A stretch of DNA of 64,000 nucleotides. It comes from Tridacna crocea. Taxonomy: Eukaryota; Mollusca; Bivalvia; Cardiida; Cardiidae. A model generated the notes under the pieces. It was given only the letters and a program-made list of their open reading frames with translations. It had not been told where the DNA came from and ran no database searches. Below, piece by piece: positions 54,231-64,000 of this stretch (its first letter is position 1; the number at the start of each line of letters is the position of its first letter). Where the stretch lies: NCBI GenBank assembly GCA_943736015.1, contig OX031065.1, positions 22,210,427 to 22,274,426 on the forward strand, given 5' to 3'. Position numbers and translations under genes: made by a program.

Positions 54231-54599
54231 ACGACAAGTCTAAAATTTTGTCGTTCTATGAAGAATTCATATAACTGAAATTCTGTCTACCACGGAGATG
54301 GACACCGTCAGGTCAGATTTCGTATAAAATCATAGGGAAATTAATTATGGAAACATGCTAGCTTGCTACTCAGGTTGACCCACTGTAATGTAATATAGTG
54401 ATATATATCTGTTATCCTTAGTCATTACGTTACCATTATCTCCCGCTAGATGGCATTCTACACATACACATCTATCTAATTTGGGCATTCTGGGTACAGA
54501 AGCGGAGTATCTTCTTTTTTTAAAAAACAATAACCGTTCCTTTGATTTCAAATGAAATAAACGTTAAATGAGTATTATTGAACTACTTTCACCCATTCA

Positions 54600-54790
54600 T
54601 CTCTCAATTCAAAAAGCGATAATAATTACCTCCCTTTGAAGAAAACTGACAAAAGTATCAAAAACTGATTTCAAGATAGACATAATTATACGGAATTTCT
54701 GATCCGTTAGAAATGTGCAAAAATATAATTTCTGCATAAATCCTCATTTATACTTAGTTATTAACCAATTAGAATTTTTGCTTCATGTTC
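54600..54790. repeat. Q dispersed repeat, reversed copy
   Basis: GATAATAATTACCTCCCTTT, GACAAAAGTATCAAAAACTG, TTTCAAGATAGACATAATTA and GGAATTTCTGATCCGTTAG. Confidence 0.6.
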
Positions 54791-54889
54791 ACCGGAAGTG
54801 AATTACACAGGTCTTATCTTAAACTGTGACAATGCCAAAAGGCTTGGGTATAATGCACACGTACACAGTGTACTGTGTTGATCTCTTTT

Positions 54890-55160
54890 TAGATGCTGTA
54901 AACAAAGATTTGTAGTAAACGATCATATTCTTTTTTCAAATAATTTTTGCAAGTAAATTATTATAATTTAGAGAATTCTAGAGTCAAAACAGGCCTGATT
55001 TCTCCTCAAACGTATTGATAATAGCCATTTTCTCCGTTGCTACTTTATAGCGCGTAATACAACAATCCTTCCCAATACTGAGGAGTGGGGGATGCGTCAT
55101 AGCAGGCAAGTCGACTTTTCGAAAAATATGACATGTGCAGACAACGAACACGTAACCGAC
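54890..55160. repeat. Partner of the 46010-46245 repeat
   Basis: ACGATCATATTCTTTTTTC, TCTCCTCAAACGTATTGA, TAATAGCCATTTTCTCC, GCGTCATAGCAGGCAAG and AAATATGACATGTGC, same order and orientation. No claudin-like exon follows it. Confidence 0.7.
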
Positions 55161-55483
55161 GCAAAACATACATTAGAACACCATCAGGCACGACCGAGAC
55201 ATCTAAAAGTATAGCAACACGGTCCTAAATATGGCACGCAAAGTTGCATTATTTCTGTGTAAATCCTAATACTTAGAACGTACTTCCATCAATGGAACTC
55301 TGAAAGTAAGAGGCGCCCTTAGACCTATAATACCGGGGTCCTGCGTAAACATATATAAGTCAATGGCAACATACGAAACGCGATCAATTTCAGCTATACT
55401 TACCATAATGGGGGCATATTTCATTGCCATACAGTGTTAGTAGGAACCTTCAGGCTGCTTTGTTTTATTCATATATGGCCTAC

Positions 55484-55808
55484 ACACGAAAAGGGGCATT
55501 CGGACATTTGCGTAAAGTGTCGTCTCGGATTAGCCTGCGCAGTCCGCGCAGGCTAATCCGAGACGGCACTTTACGACTTCACTAGTAGTAGCAAGTAGAC
55601 TTGCACAAAAAGGATAATTACATAAAAATGGCAAGTCGTCGGTTTACTTCCAAAACCTCGTAACTACAGCTTGTAACAAGCTGTAGTTACGAGGTTTAGG
55701 AAGTATACTGACGCAGTGATGTTGCGGATAAGCCTAGGCGGACTGCGGTGGCTGCTCGGAAACGACACATTACGCAAATGTCCGAAAGTCCTTTTCCATT
55801 TGTTGCAG
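55484..55808. mobile_element. Family D foldback MITE interrupted by family F
   Basis: CGAAAAGGGGCATTCGGACA at the left, palindrome GATTAGCCTGCGCAGTCC with complement at ~55527-55563, ATTACGCAAATGTCCGAAAG at the right. The F element occupies 55637-55713. Confidence 0.88.
55637..55713. mobile_element. Family F palindrome nested in a family D element
   Basis: CGTCGGTTTACTTCC ... GGAAGTATACTGACG with the standard centre. The two halves of a D foldback lie on either side. Confidence 0.9.
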
Positions 55809-56069
55809 GCCACATCATTCTCGTGAAGTGTTACTTATTTTTTTTTAATATGTGACAGGCTCAGTATCTATCATTGTGTTGTCTCTTGAGACTTGTTGAT
55901 TTCCTTCAAGTGCGCATAAGAGTGCTCCAAGAAAGGACGCTCTAACGACCTCGCGGTAATAGGTATTTTATTGGTCAGAAGTATGATGTAAAAACCTCGA
56001 GTGATCAGCTGATGAAGTCCATAGTCTTTTTTAAACTTCGTTGTAAAATTATGTCTCTATTTATCTTAT

Positions 56070-56146
56070 CGTCGGTTTACTTCGAAGACCAAGTAACTAC
56101 ACCTTGTTACAAGCTGTAGTTACGAGATTTTTGAAGTAAACCGACG
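56070..56146. mobile_element. Family F palindrome, arms diverged
   Basis: CGTCGGTTTACTTCG ... GAAGTAAACCGACG. The left arm has several unmatched changes (GACCAAGTAACTACACC). Confidence 0.85.
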
Positions 56147-56314
56147 TTATATTTCTTCACCAGATATACAGTCGTAATATTAGTAAACGATTTTCAACCT
56201 ACCCTCGATTTACTGTCTTAACGGTTATCGGCTAAACTCGATGTTTGCATACGGAGATAACCGAATATGCACCGAGGGCACGTCTAACCTTGTGTCATAA
56301 TAAATATGAGCCAT

Positions 56315-56410
56315 GATCTTTGAAAAGAGGGCTTAATGCATCCACGAAAAATATCGAACTAGGTCAGCCTTAGCAGTCTGCGCAAGCTGGCCTGGGTCAA
56401 AATTTTTCGT
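56315..56410. repeat. Family E core, decayed
   Basis: GGGCTTAATGCATCCACGAA, GGTCAGCCTTAGCAGTCTGC and CTGGCCTGGGTC. Confidence 0.7.
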
Positions 56411-56444
56411 TACCGGGCAACTTCCTGTATGTCCAAGGAACGCT

Positions 56445-56578
56445 CTTCCTGCAGTCATTCAGTCATTTCAGCCATTTGGTTCAGCCAATCAGAAGTTTTG
56501 TTACTTTCAAATATAGAATGTATCAGTTTCAAAGACTAAGAATTCCCGTAAATGGTTGGTGGATACGAACCAGGGGAT
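56445..56578. repeat. Right half of an N foldback
   Basis: TTTGGTTCAGCCAATCAGAA, GTTTTGTTACTTTCAAATA and AAATGGTTGGTGGATACGAA. Confidence 0.7.
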
Positions 56579-56687
56579 CGACAGTCATATAATAAAAATG
56601 TAATAATGAAGATTCAATATCGAACATACTGATAGGGACGGGATTCCATGTAGTTACACAAACGTCATATTTAATTTATTACAAGAG

Positions 56688-57310
56688 TAATTGGAGAGGT
56701 CAGCAGACCTCTCCAATTGTGGGGAGTTAAAAAGAAAGTCTGCCACAGAATTCGCTGTCTAAATCAATTTTTTGTGCAAACATATATGTCCTGATACATG
56801 TGCAGTCTGTTTCGTAATTGTTTTGTAAAAAAAAAAAGCGAAATAAATAAAACGAAACAGGAAACAGACGTGGTTTATTTTTATGATGAATTTCAGAAAA
56901 AAAATTGTTACATTGATTTTCCATGGTTGCAAATGACCTCTCAGATATTTTTAATTTTTTCATTAAGCAAATAAATCTTAGCAGAAGAAAAAACAAGAAC
57001 ATGTTTGTAAGTTAGGACCGAGTTAGATACATGCGAGGATTTAGAAAAGATAGGCGAGGGTTTAAAAGTAAAATATTGCCCCTGAAAATTCCAAAACCTC
57101 GCATGTAGAGATTCGAGATTTTTGGTGGCCCCATCAGGATTCCGTAGAAGAAGGTCAAATGACCGTTATGTAAAGCATAAGAGGTTTCTACGCAGCGGCT
57201 TTTGTCTACATGTACCAAAATACATCGAAATCAAAAGCCAATAAACAAGTTGAAAAAAAAGCATTGATGCTGACATCTCCTGCCTTCTTTTTGAAGAAAC
57301 CTACTTGTAA
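56688..57310 (-). repeat. O dispersed repeat, second copy
   Basis: It starts TTGGAGAGGTCAGCAGACCT and continues with GCAGTCTGTTTCGTAATTG, CGAAACAGGAAACAGACG, GCATAAGAGGTTTCTACGC, GTCTACATGTACC and TGCTGACATCTCCTGCC, the reverse of 11680-12205. It holds an extra ~100 bp around a CCTCGCATGTA palindrome. Confidence 0.72.
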
Positions 57311-57573
57311 AAAGGTAATGTTATAGTATTCATTGGCGATATATTGAGAATTTTCTCTAATCTAAAGTTTCCTCTGATTTCTAATCGTTTCTTAATTTTG
57401 CTTTTTTTCATATATAAATGTTTGTAGGTACAAGTGTATACTTACTAAGATTAAAAGGAATATTGCATTGCAAACCTTACTTCGTGCTAATATTTGCTTC
57501 GCGTCTCGCAGGAACACTATGAAAACCCGCTTGACCTTCAGTCTTGCGAGATAATAAATTTTCCGACATAACT

Positions 57574-57784
57574 TTAACCTTTGTCACACAATCTCTACGT
57601 TAAGGAAGAATTCTTTTGAAAACATTGTGGGAAAAGTAGAAAATGGAATGCTGGAAACCAGCATCTTCTCATTTCCTCACAATGTTTTCAGCCCTACTTA
57701 GTGCATAAATCACCATGTAAGATACATATAATTTTTCATTTGGAGATGGTTTCAATTCTAAGATTTTGTTTAGTAAAAATTTAA
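57574..57784. mobile_element. Family A MITE
   Basis: TTAACCTTTGTCACACAATC at the left, AATGCTGGAAACCAGCATCT at the centre, TTTAGTAAAAATTTAA at the right. The arms have diverged. Confidence 0.68.
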
Positions 57785-57814
57785 AGTTGATATGGGCACT
57801 TGGAAAGTTAATAC

Positions 57815-58285
57815 AAATTAGTTCATGCTTTCCGGTAGGATATCTAAAATAGCAGTGAAACTATTTTTCGATCTTATACTGCTACCACCAGTAAAAATAC
57901 CGATTTTCATGTCCTTGTTGCCTAGGTTAATTGCGCGTGCCTCACAACCAGACGGGAAAATGACGTCATTTAGCATACGTTTCTCACGCAATATTGTAAT
58001 GCGTTGCTTTGCGGGAGGGGTACACCACGAGGAACAACGGAAAAGAACTGTACTGGATTTTGATAAAGCTCCTCCAAGAAAGGGTTAAAAGCATAAAATA
58101 AACAGATTTTTTTTCTCGTGAAAGATCGAAATTTATTTCATCTCGTGAACACCATCGGTAATATTTTCACGAGTGGCGCAGATAGTTCGAACATGCAATT
58201 ATTACAATGAACACCATCGGTACTATTTTCACGAGTGCACTCGATGAAATAAATTTCGATCTTTCACCAAAAAAAAATCCTCTAT
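57815..58285. mobile_element. Single G element
   Basis: One X unit (TTCATGCTTTCCGGTAGGAT, AATGACGTCATTTAGC, GCGGGAGGGGTACACCACGA) and one P unit with a small insertion (58187-58210). More diverged than the array at 17240. Confidence 0.82.
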
Positions 58286-58639
58286 ATATTGTTCAATATG
58301 TATAGCCACTTTTCGGAAAGTGATAATACAGAATTAAGTAAACGACATATTATATTTCAGGTTGTTTTATTCATGAGGACAGAAAAGATGAAATATGGAA
58401 AAGGACGTCAAACAAAATTGAACTGTTTGGCTAATGGGACCGGGAATACACCATGGTCATAAAATTTACACTTTTATAGAGTCTGATCTTATTCTACATG
58501 TATCGATACAGAAATGATGACAAAGTTTCTATTATTAATCAAAATTCAAATAATGGATGAAGATTACGCTTAGTTTTCCTGATTATCACTTTTTTTTTCA
58601 GTAGGACATTGGTGACCAAGGTATTTTATGGGACAACAA

Positions 58640-59054
58640 AATTCGTCTCATAAAAATTGCTAGACTTTTCAATATTCAAAGGATTTGCAGACGACAAATT
58701 AAGTGTGACTCGAGTGATGAAGACTGTTTTTGAAAGGGTGAAAGACACAGCGGAAAATGGAGAAAATACCCTACCAGTTACCCGCATTTTAACATTTTCT
58801 CACAACATGGTTTTCAAAAGCTTTCTTCCTCAGTTCCATTTAACTCATTACCAAACGACAATATTCTAGGCTTGTCCAAATCGAAAGGATTTGCAGACGA
58901 CAAAATAAAAGTGACTTAAAAATTTGAAATTCCTTTTGTAACAGGTAGAAAACATTGTGGGAAAAGGAGAAAATGCTGGTTACCAGCATTTTCTCCTTTT
59001 CCCTCAATGTTTTAAAAAGGCTTCTGTCACAAGGATTGTGGGTTAAAGGGCTAA
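58640..59054. mobile_element. Two family A MITEs in series
   Basis: A decayed copy (58650-58839, TTTGCAGACGACAAATTAAG, then CAGTTACCCGCATT) is followed by a clean one starting TTAACTCATTACCAAACGAC at 58840. The second has a perfect centre at 58970-59000 and a shortened right end (GGGTTAAAGGGCTAA). Confidence 0.72.
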
Positions 59055-59119
59055 TGACAAGAAGTAGTAAAATAGATCATAAAATCAAGCAAAAGTATGA
59101 TGAGTAAAGGAATACGATT

Positions 59120-59175
59120 AATAATAATAATAATAATAATAACAAAAAATATAATAATTATAATAATTATAATGA
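59120..59175. repeat. AAT microsatellite
   Basis: (TAA)n followed by imperfect ATAATTATAATAATTATAAT. Confidence 0.92.
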
Positions 59176-59332
59176 AAACAAAGATACAATATGATTAAAC
59201 ATTTAGCATTAGACAAGTAAGATGGAACTAAATACATTTCACGTTACGTTAAGAACGTGACGTTGGTCTATAATCGCTTCAAAGTCATTTAGTATCACTC
59301 AAATTGCATAAACATGTACGTAATATCTATAT

Positions 59333-59409
59333 CGTCGGTTTACTTCAAAAACCTCGTATCTACAGCTTGTTTCAAGCTGTAGTTACGAGGTTTCTGAGGA
59401 AAACCCACG
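59333..59409. mobile_element. Family F palindrome
   Basis: CGTCGGTTTACTTC, CCTCGTATCTACAGCTTG, then CAAGCTGTAGTTACGAGG and a decayed right end AACCCACG. Confidence 0.87.
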
Positions 59410-59694
59410 ACATAAGTAGATCTATGTCAATTAAATAATTCAGTGTGTGAAAAAGGCAAATTGTTGAGACTTATATGCTCTTAATCGTTATCTTAACTGC
59501 AATCAGCACTGTTATTCTAAATTTAGAAAATAATATAATTAGTAATCAGCTAAACCATTTGGATTAGGTAAGTGAATAAATAATTATAGTTTTACTTCCT
59601 TACGTTTGATATGAAAAGTAGAAATGCATTTTAAGAATGAATGGTCGCTACGGGCATTGGTTTACTTTGAGTTTAATACTGTGTGCTAAATACG

Positions 59695-59768
59695 GTCGCT
59701 TTACTTCAAAAACCTCATAACTACAGCTTGTTTCAAGCTGTAGTTATGAGTTTTTGAAATAAAGCGAC
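59695..59768. mobile_element. Family F palindrome with two paired arm changes
   Basis: The ends read GTCGCTTTAC and TAAAGCGAC (GTCGGTTTAC / TAAACCGAC elsewhere). The inner arms read CTCATAAC and GTTATGAG (CTCGTAAC / GTTACGAG elsewhere). Each change is present on both arms. Confidence 0.92.
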
Positions 59769-59769
59769 G

Positions 59770-61150
59770 ATATAAACTTTACCTGCTGAATAAGTTAAAT
59801 GAAGCCTTTAAACCGATTGCAAAAAACGCAAATATTACTATTTCAATTATTCTTTTTGGAAAATATATCCTTATCGGAGAGTGCAGATAAAAAATCAGAT
59901 TGGACGTTTTGTGATCTACAATATCCGAAAAAGGTCCCTGAAGCAGTCTGAAGGTTAAATAAAAGCATGCTTCGAGCAAAGTGAATATTTTCTACGGAAA
60001 TGTAATAACAACGAAATAGCACAATGAAAGTTCAGGCATTAAATGACTTTGAAGAGTTGATCAGATGTGTTAAAAATCGCTGTTTCATAAAGATATGTAC
60101 AAACAGGCAGAATATATGTTCCTTTGCATTTATGCACATGCGCAGAAAGTCTCGATAGTTCGAACATGCAATCATTCGAATGAAAAGGTTGATTCAGATT
60201 TTTGTCTTGGACATATATATTAATGGACAGAAAAGTTATAACTGTGTTTACTGCAAAACGCTATTAAATACAGTATTGATCACGATTAGATTGCACAGAA
60301 CATGCAATCTGATCCTGGACCAACACTTTCCACTTCTTGATGATTAGCAACGATCAAAATTGTTTTAAGTATCCCGGAAAATCCATATTTAGACGCCAGA
60401 AGTCATTTTTATTTAGTTTGCAGCACAATTATTGGGCAACAGCTAGGACTTCTAACCAAATATCACAAAGAACAAAAAATACTGACGCTGTCGTTTTCAG
60501 TTGAAAAAGACAGATTATAATTTGAATAATAACTTGAGGCCTTAGACAACTTTTAAGTTTGACCTTTCTCCAAACACGATAAAATGTTCTCTTGATAAGC
60601 CGTTCAACCGGATATTTCTAAATCGAATTCGGATTAATGAGATTTCACTGTAAATTGTACATATAAATACGTGACGGTAAAGTATTATCCCTTTCATGCT
60701 ACCATGGTTACCGAAAACTATTTGTAGAGAAAGAGCCTCGCGGCTTTGTCAGCCTTTGTACGTTTTGAAACAAACTGTAAAAGCTCATCATTTATCTATT
60801 ATTCTTTATCAAAACCGTCTTTGGTACGGCATTAATATAATAATAAGCCGTGGTCTGGCAAAAGGGAACTAAATGTATCTCTTTGGTGAATGATTCTAAA
60901 CAAGCGTTCACATACTGATGTCTATGATAGCCATAGAAGTTTTGGCCCAGGTTAGCTTCAATCAATTTAGTGGGGCAATCGCAAGCAATCCATCAATTAT
61001 GAATACTAATAAACCTTAAATGGTCTACGAAGCCTCTTTAGTTCCTTTTAGCTCGCTCCTGGATGTTGCAAAGACTTGTGGGAATCAAATGGCCAATGAT
61101 ACGCCTCAGTTATGTGAGGTTGTTTTCAAAGAAGCATGATGGCGCAATAT
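59770..61150. other. Intergenic, two weak C cores
   Basis: Palindrome remnants at 59875-59945 and 60275-60325 (ATTAGATTGCACAGAACATG). The rest is AT-rich with no gene. Confidence 0.45.
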
Positions 61151-61154
61151 CTGG

Positions 61155-61331
61155 GTCCATATTCTTGAGGAAGTTACTTTGTCTAAATCTTCGAGATCGG
61201 GCTGTGAAAGTAACATAACCTCTGGTTGGCTAAACTAAATGATTTAGCCAATCAGAAGTTATGTTACTGTCACATTGACTCTGAAGAATAAAACTAAGAA
61301 TGTTCTTAATAATGGTTGGTGAATACGGACC
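61155..61331. mobile_element. N foldback
   Basis: GTCCATATTCTTGAGG, TGGTTGGCTAAACTAAATGA at the dyad, AATGGTTGGTGAATACGGAC at the right. Confidence 0.8.
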
Positions 61332-61944
61332 CTGATCTCATAAACATTAGATTTAGTTGTTGCCTGCATCTCGTTTGACGCCAGAATTAAACTTTTAAAG
61401 AAAATGCAATCGTTCATTTGCCTTTTGCTTGCAGGGAACGTTCAAAGTTAGTGTACATGTTTTTACTTACAAACAAAGAAATCTGTACAAAGACCCATTT
61501 CATTATATTGTTTTGCGCTGTATTTATATCATATTGCATTTTCTTGCCACCATGCATGTATTGATTTACGACAATTCAATTGTTCACGACAACTTCAACA
61601 CTTTAGAGAACATGTATAAGGCTACGCTCATTGCCACTTTAATACTTTAACTGGTGTTGTGGATTGTGTTCGTTGCTTCGAAAAAAAAAAATGTTGATAA
61701 TAATCTTATTAATTACACTCAGAGCAGTCCTTTCCACATGTTACATATCGCTGGCTTCGTGATGCAGATCGAAAAGGTATCAAATTTGTCCGAATTAAAA
61801 GCAAGTACAGGCAACAGGCAATTACAGGCAAAGGTGGCTCTAATTATGGGATCTGTATGTCATAGCACAGAAAAAAAGAGCATGTGTTCCTTTTCCAAAA
61901 ATGTGTTTTTAGAATGGACATAAAACCAAAGAAATATATACGGT

Positions 61945-62163
61945 TTAACTCTTCACCAAACGACAAAATGTTAGAATTGTCCAAATTGAAAGCACATGCA
62001 GACGACTGAATAAATAAAATTAAAAAAATAGATTTGTTCCAGGAGGATAAAAACATTGTGGGAAAAGGAGAAAATGCTGGTTACCAGCATTTTCTCCTTT
62101 TCCCACAATGTTTTCAAAACGCTTCTATCTATAAAAAGCAGGGATTGTTTGGTAAAGGGTTAA
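61945..62163. mobile_element. Family A MITE
   Basis: TTAACTCTTCACCAAACGAC to GTTTGGTAAAGGGTTAA. Perfect ~60-bp central palindrome at 62052-62114. Confidence 0.88.
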
Positions 62164-62680
62164 GGGTTTAGATGTATTGCATTACATGGATACCTGTTGA
62201 TACCGAGAAACCTAGCGCTTTTTGTCAATAAGCAGCGCTGCATTTATTCATTGTGTTACTATAGTAACGAATGTCTGCGGGGGAAATATGCTGTTCCATT
62301 ATTGCTATCGATTTAATTTGAGAATATTGCTTGACAATACTTTTATAATATCTGCAACAGGTGTTTGGGGATGAGTTTAACCTTCAGATGCAAAATATTG
62401 ATTTAATTACTTGAAAACTATTAATTTATTCTACATCTTTTGCGAAACAATTTCATACAACATAGACCAGTAATCTTTCTCGATGTTGGCGCCTTGAGAA
62501 TCTTAACCAGTACTCGCGCTGTGATGTTGATCGTTCAAAAACATTGACTCCGCTAGTCACGAGATTCGAGCTCGGAATCTTTGACGTGACAGGCCGATAC
62601 TCTAATCCTACGAAATTAGTAAACAAAAACTAATATGGCAGCTTAGAGGGTCAAAATACTAACAAATAAGCCATGCTTCC
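62164..62680. other. No feature recognised
   Basis: Unique-looking sequence between a family A MITE and a family E element. A region at 62540-62600 (ATTCGAGCTCGGAATC) resembles a SINE B box in reverse but no A box was found. Confidence 0.4.
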
Positions 62681-62684
62681 AGAA

Positions 62685-62935
62685 AGGGGGCTTAATGTAT
62701 CTCTGTGTTATATGGTACCAGGCAAGCAAGCAGATACTTATGAATCTGTAACAGCAACTTCTTCTTTAACAATCAACTTAATCAGTAGGTAGACTTGTCC
62801 TTGGGCATACATAAAGTTGACTGAATAACGAAAAGTTTCGGCCAAGGTCAGCCTGCACGAACTGCGCAGCTGACCTGGTTGAAACTTTTCGTACATACAT
62901 TAAGCATCCTTTTCATAGAGCATGGCTCAAATATT
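62685..62935. mobile_element. Family E foldback, decayed, with a second fragment at 62950-63040
   Basis: AGGGGGCTTAATGTATCTC, then AAGGTCAGCCTGCACGAACT / GCGCAGCTGACCTGG and ATAGAGCATGGCTC. The next fragment repeats the theme with CCCAATGCATCCAC. Confidence 0.62.
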
Positions 62936-63329
62936 TATGGCCTTGTTTTGTGAAAAGGAGGCCCAATGCATCCACAAAAAAAATCGTCCAATGTAGGTCT
63001 ACGAAGTCTACACAAACTGCTATAGGTCGGAAACCTTTGGCTATTTGTAAATTTTCTGTATGGCACAGAAACTTTCTACCTTCTGATTCTGTAAGTTATT
63101 CGAATGAATAGATTCTACATTTTATGATCACATAATTATGCGACAATTTGCTTGTTACAATGCATCACGAAGTATTAAAGCCCCTTCTGATAGATGGCTC
63201 GATTTCTCCGAAAAAAGTACTAGTATTAGAAATGGACGGCTTCAGCTTGTACCAATATATTTTTATGGCGCATGTATAAACGGATGGTCGATATTGCAAT
63301 TGGAAACGTAATGTATTATTTCTAAACAA

Positions 63330-63830
63330 TATTAGTTGTACGGTCAGGTGGCAGGGGACTTGGAAACTTGTTCACGGCTGTGGTTAATCATGTCGCCCCG
63401 AGCCGAAGGCGAGGTGGCGACATGATTCACCACAGCCGTGAACAAGTTTCCAAGTCCCCTGCCACCTGACCGTACAACGAATTTATTATACTGCAAAGTT
63501 TTACCCTTTCAAAGCGCGTTAAGTGAAATTTTCCTGTTTTATAATTTCACGAATCGAGTATGCTGACGAAATAGAAATTCCCTTCTGTGTGCCCCAATTC
63601 AATAAAAAACTGACGTCACTGGAGGCTGACGTCACTAAAACGTGCAGTTTGGTGAATAAATGTGCAGTCTGGTGATCGATCGGCGCCGCCATTTTGGATG
63701 ATGTGTTGCACGTGTTGTGATGTTTACGGGGCACTCAAAAGGGAAACTGGTTTTTGCCAGGGAACATGATATTATGTTCCCGGCATGTTAACCAATCAGA
63801 TCACGAGGAATTTCTTTGCAGTATAATAAG
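63330..63830 (+). mobile_element. H element, close match to 5100-5640
   Basis: The hairpin is at 63350-63462, again followed by two TGACGTCA sites, GCCGCCATTTTGGATG and GGGAACATGATATTATGTTCC-type ends. The minus-strand ORF (71 codons, MPRKHHNTCNTSSKMAAP) is alignable with that at 5510. Confidence 0.85.
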
Positions 63831-64000
63831 ATGTGACGTCATCGTGCCTTTACCTTATTCTTGTTCAAAATCTAAAATATCTGAAGAGGCTTGTATCACA
63901 GCAAGGAAATACCATTAATCATATTTTTGTGGTAATTTTCTCTTCCTTTTGATTAATGAATTCCAAGATTACTTACTACCTTACCAAAATCCTTTATAAC

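Noticed and set aside
55404-55430. Nine-codon first exon (MAMKYAPIM) with donor ATG|GTAAGT upstream of the 54890 repeat
   Set aside because: Good donor, but nine codons are too few to support a gene, and it shows no likeness to the claudin-like exon 1.
1-64000. Retroviral, LTR or Polinton-type elements
   Set aside because: No reverse transcriptase, integrase, capsid or envelope likeness and no long direct terminal repeats were recognised in the window.
63958-64000. Possible minus-strand exon at the right edge (TTTTGGTAAG)
   Set aside because: Too little sequence to judge frame or homology.

Overview
The window looks like nuclear DNA of an invertebrate animal, most likely a bivalve mollusc. 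It is AT-rich, with small exons separated by large introns and short ORFs almost everywhere. It carries tRNA-derived SINEs with an AACC-type tail, pearl-like elements (a short CGGTC/GTCC microsatellite beside a tandem ~160-bp core, a class known from oysters and clams) and a very dense load of short palindromic transposons (MITEs). The bivalve call is inference; the species cannot be named from sequence alone.

Two protein-coding genes are well supported, both on the minus strand. (1) The first four coding exons of a TRPC-type cation channel lie at 11295-2392. They encode 376 residues: start, ankyrin region, TRP_2 region, linker and pre-S1 segment. All three junctions keep frame, and the channel core lies off the left edge. 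(2) A complete three-exon gene at 46469-44253 encodes a 205-residue four-pass membrane protein with a claudin/PMP22-like W-GLW-C-C loop. Two weaker first-exon candidates lie on the minus strand at 24421-24244 and 51099-51052.

Nearly everything else is repetitive. I sorted it into families by sharing within the window. Families A, B and C are TTAA-flanked elements of about 200-240 bp with CCC...GGG ends (piggyBac-like) and a long central palindrome. D and E are foldbacks with GC-rich centres (CTGCGCAG). F is an ~77-bp near-perfect palindrome in eight copies. G and H carry TGACGTCA sites. K is a palindromic-unit element. N is a foldback ending in CCAACCATTC. P is a ~250-bp element with TGACCCAT ends. 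Also present are two MULE-like MITEs with 9- and 10-bp target duplications, a Tc1-like relic, an internally deleted mariner-like remnant, several SINEs and three pearl-like arrays.

Layout: 1-11.3 kb is the TRPC gene with repeat-filled introns. 11.3-17 kb is intergenic with dispersed MITEs. 17.2-19.5 kb is a compound G array ended by a mariner remnant. 19.5-25 kb holds a SINE, a pearl-like element and an orphan first exon. 25-44 kb is mostly repeats, including the Tc1 relic. 44.2-46.5 kb is the claudin-like gene. 46.5-64 kb is repeats, including a small tandem array made of MITE cores (52.6-53.4 kb).

The most interesting material is the palindromic elements themselves: matched changes in both arms of a palindrome, insertions that leave recognisable empty sites, pairs joined at one TTAA, one insertion at the dyad of another, and early conversion of a MITE into a tandem array. 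I saw no CRISPR array, operon, rRNA gene or intact transposase, and no recognisable reverse transcriptase or LTR element.
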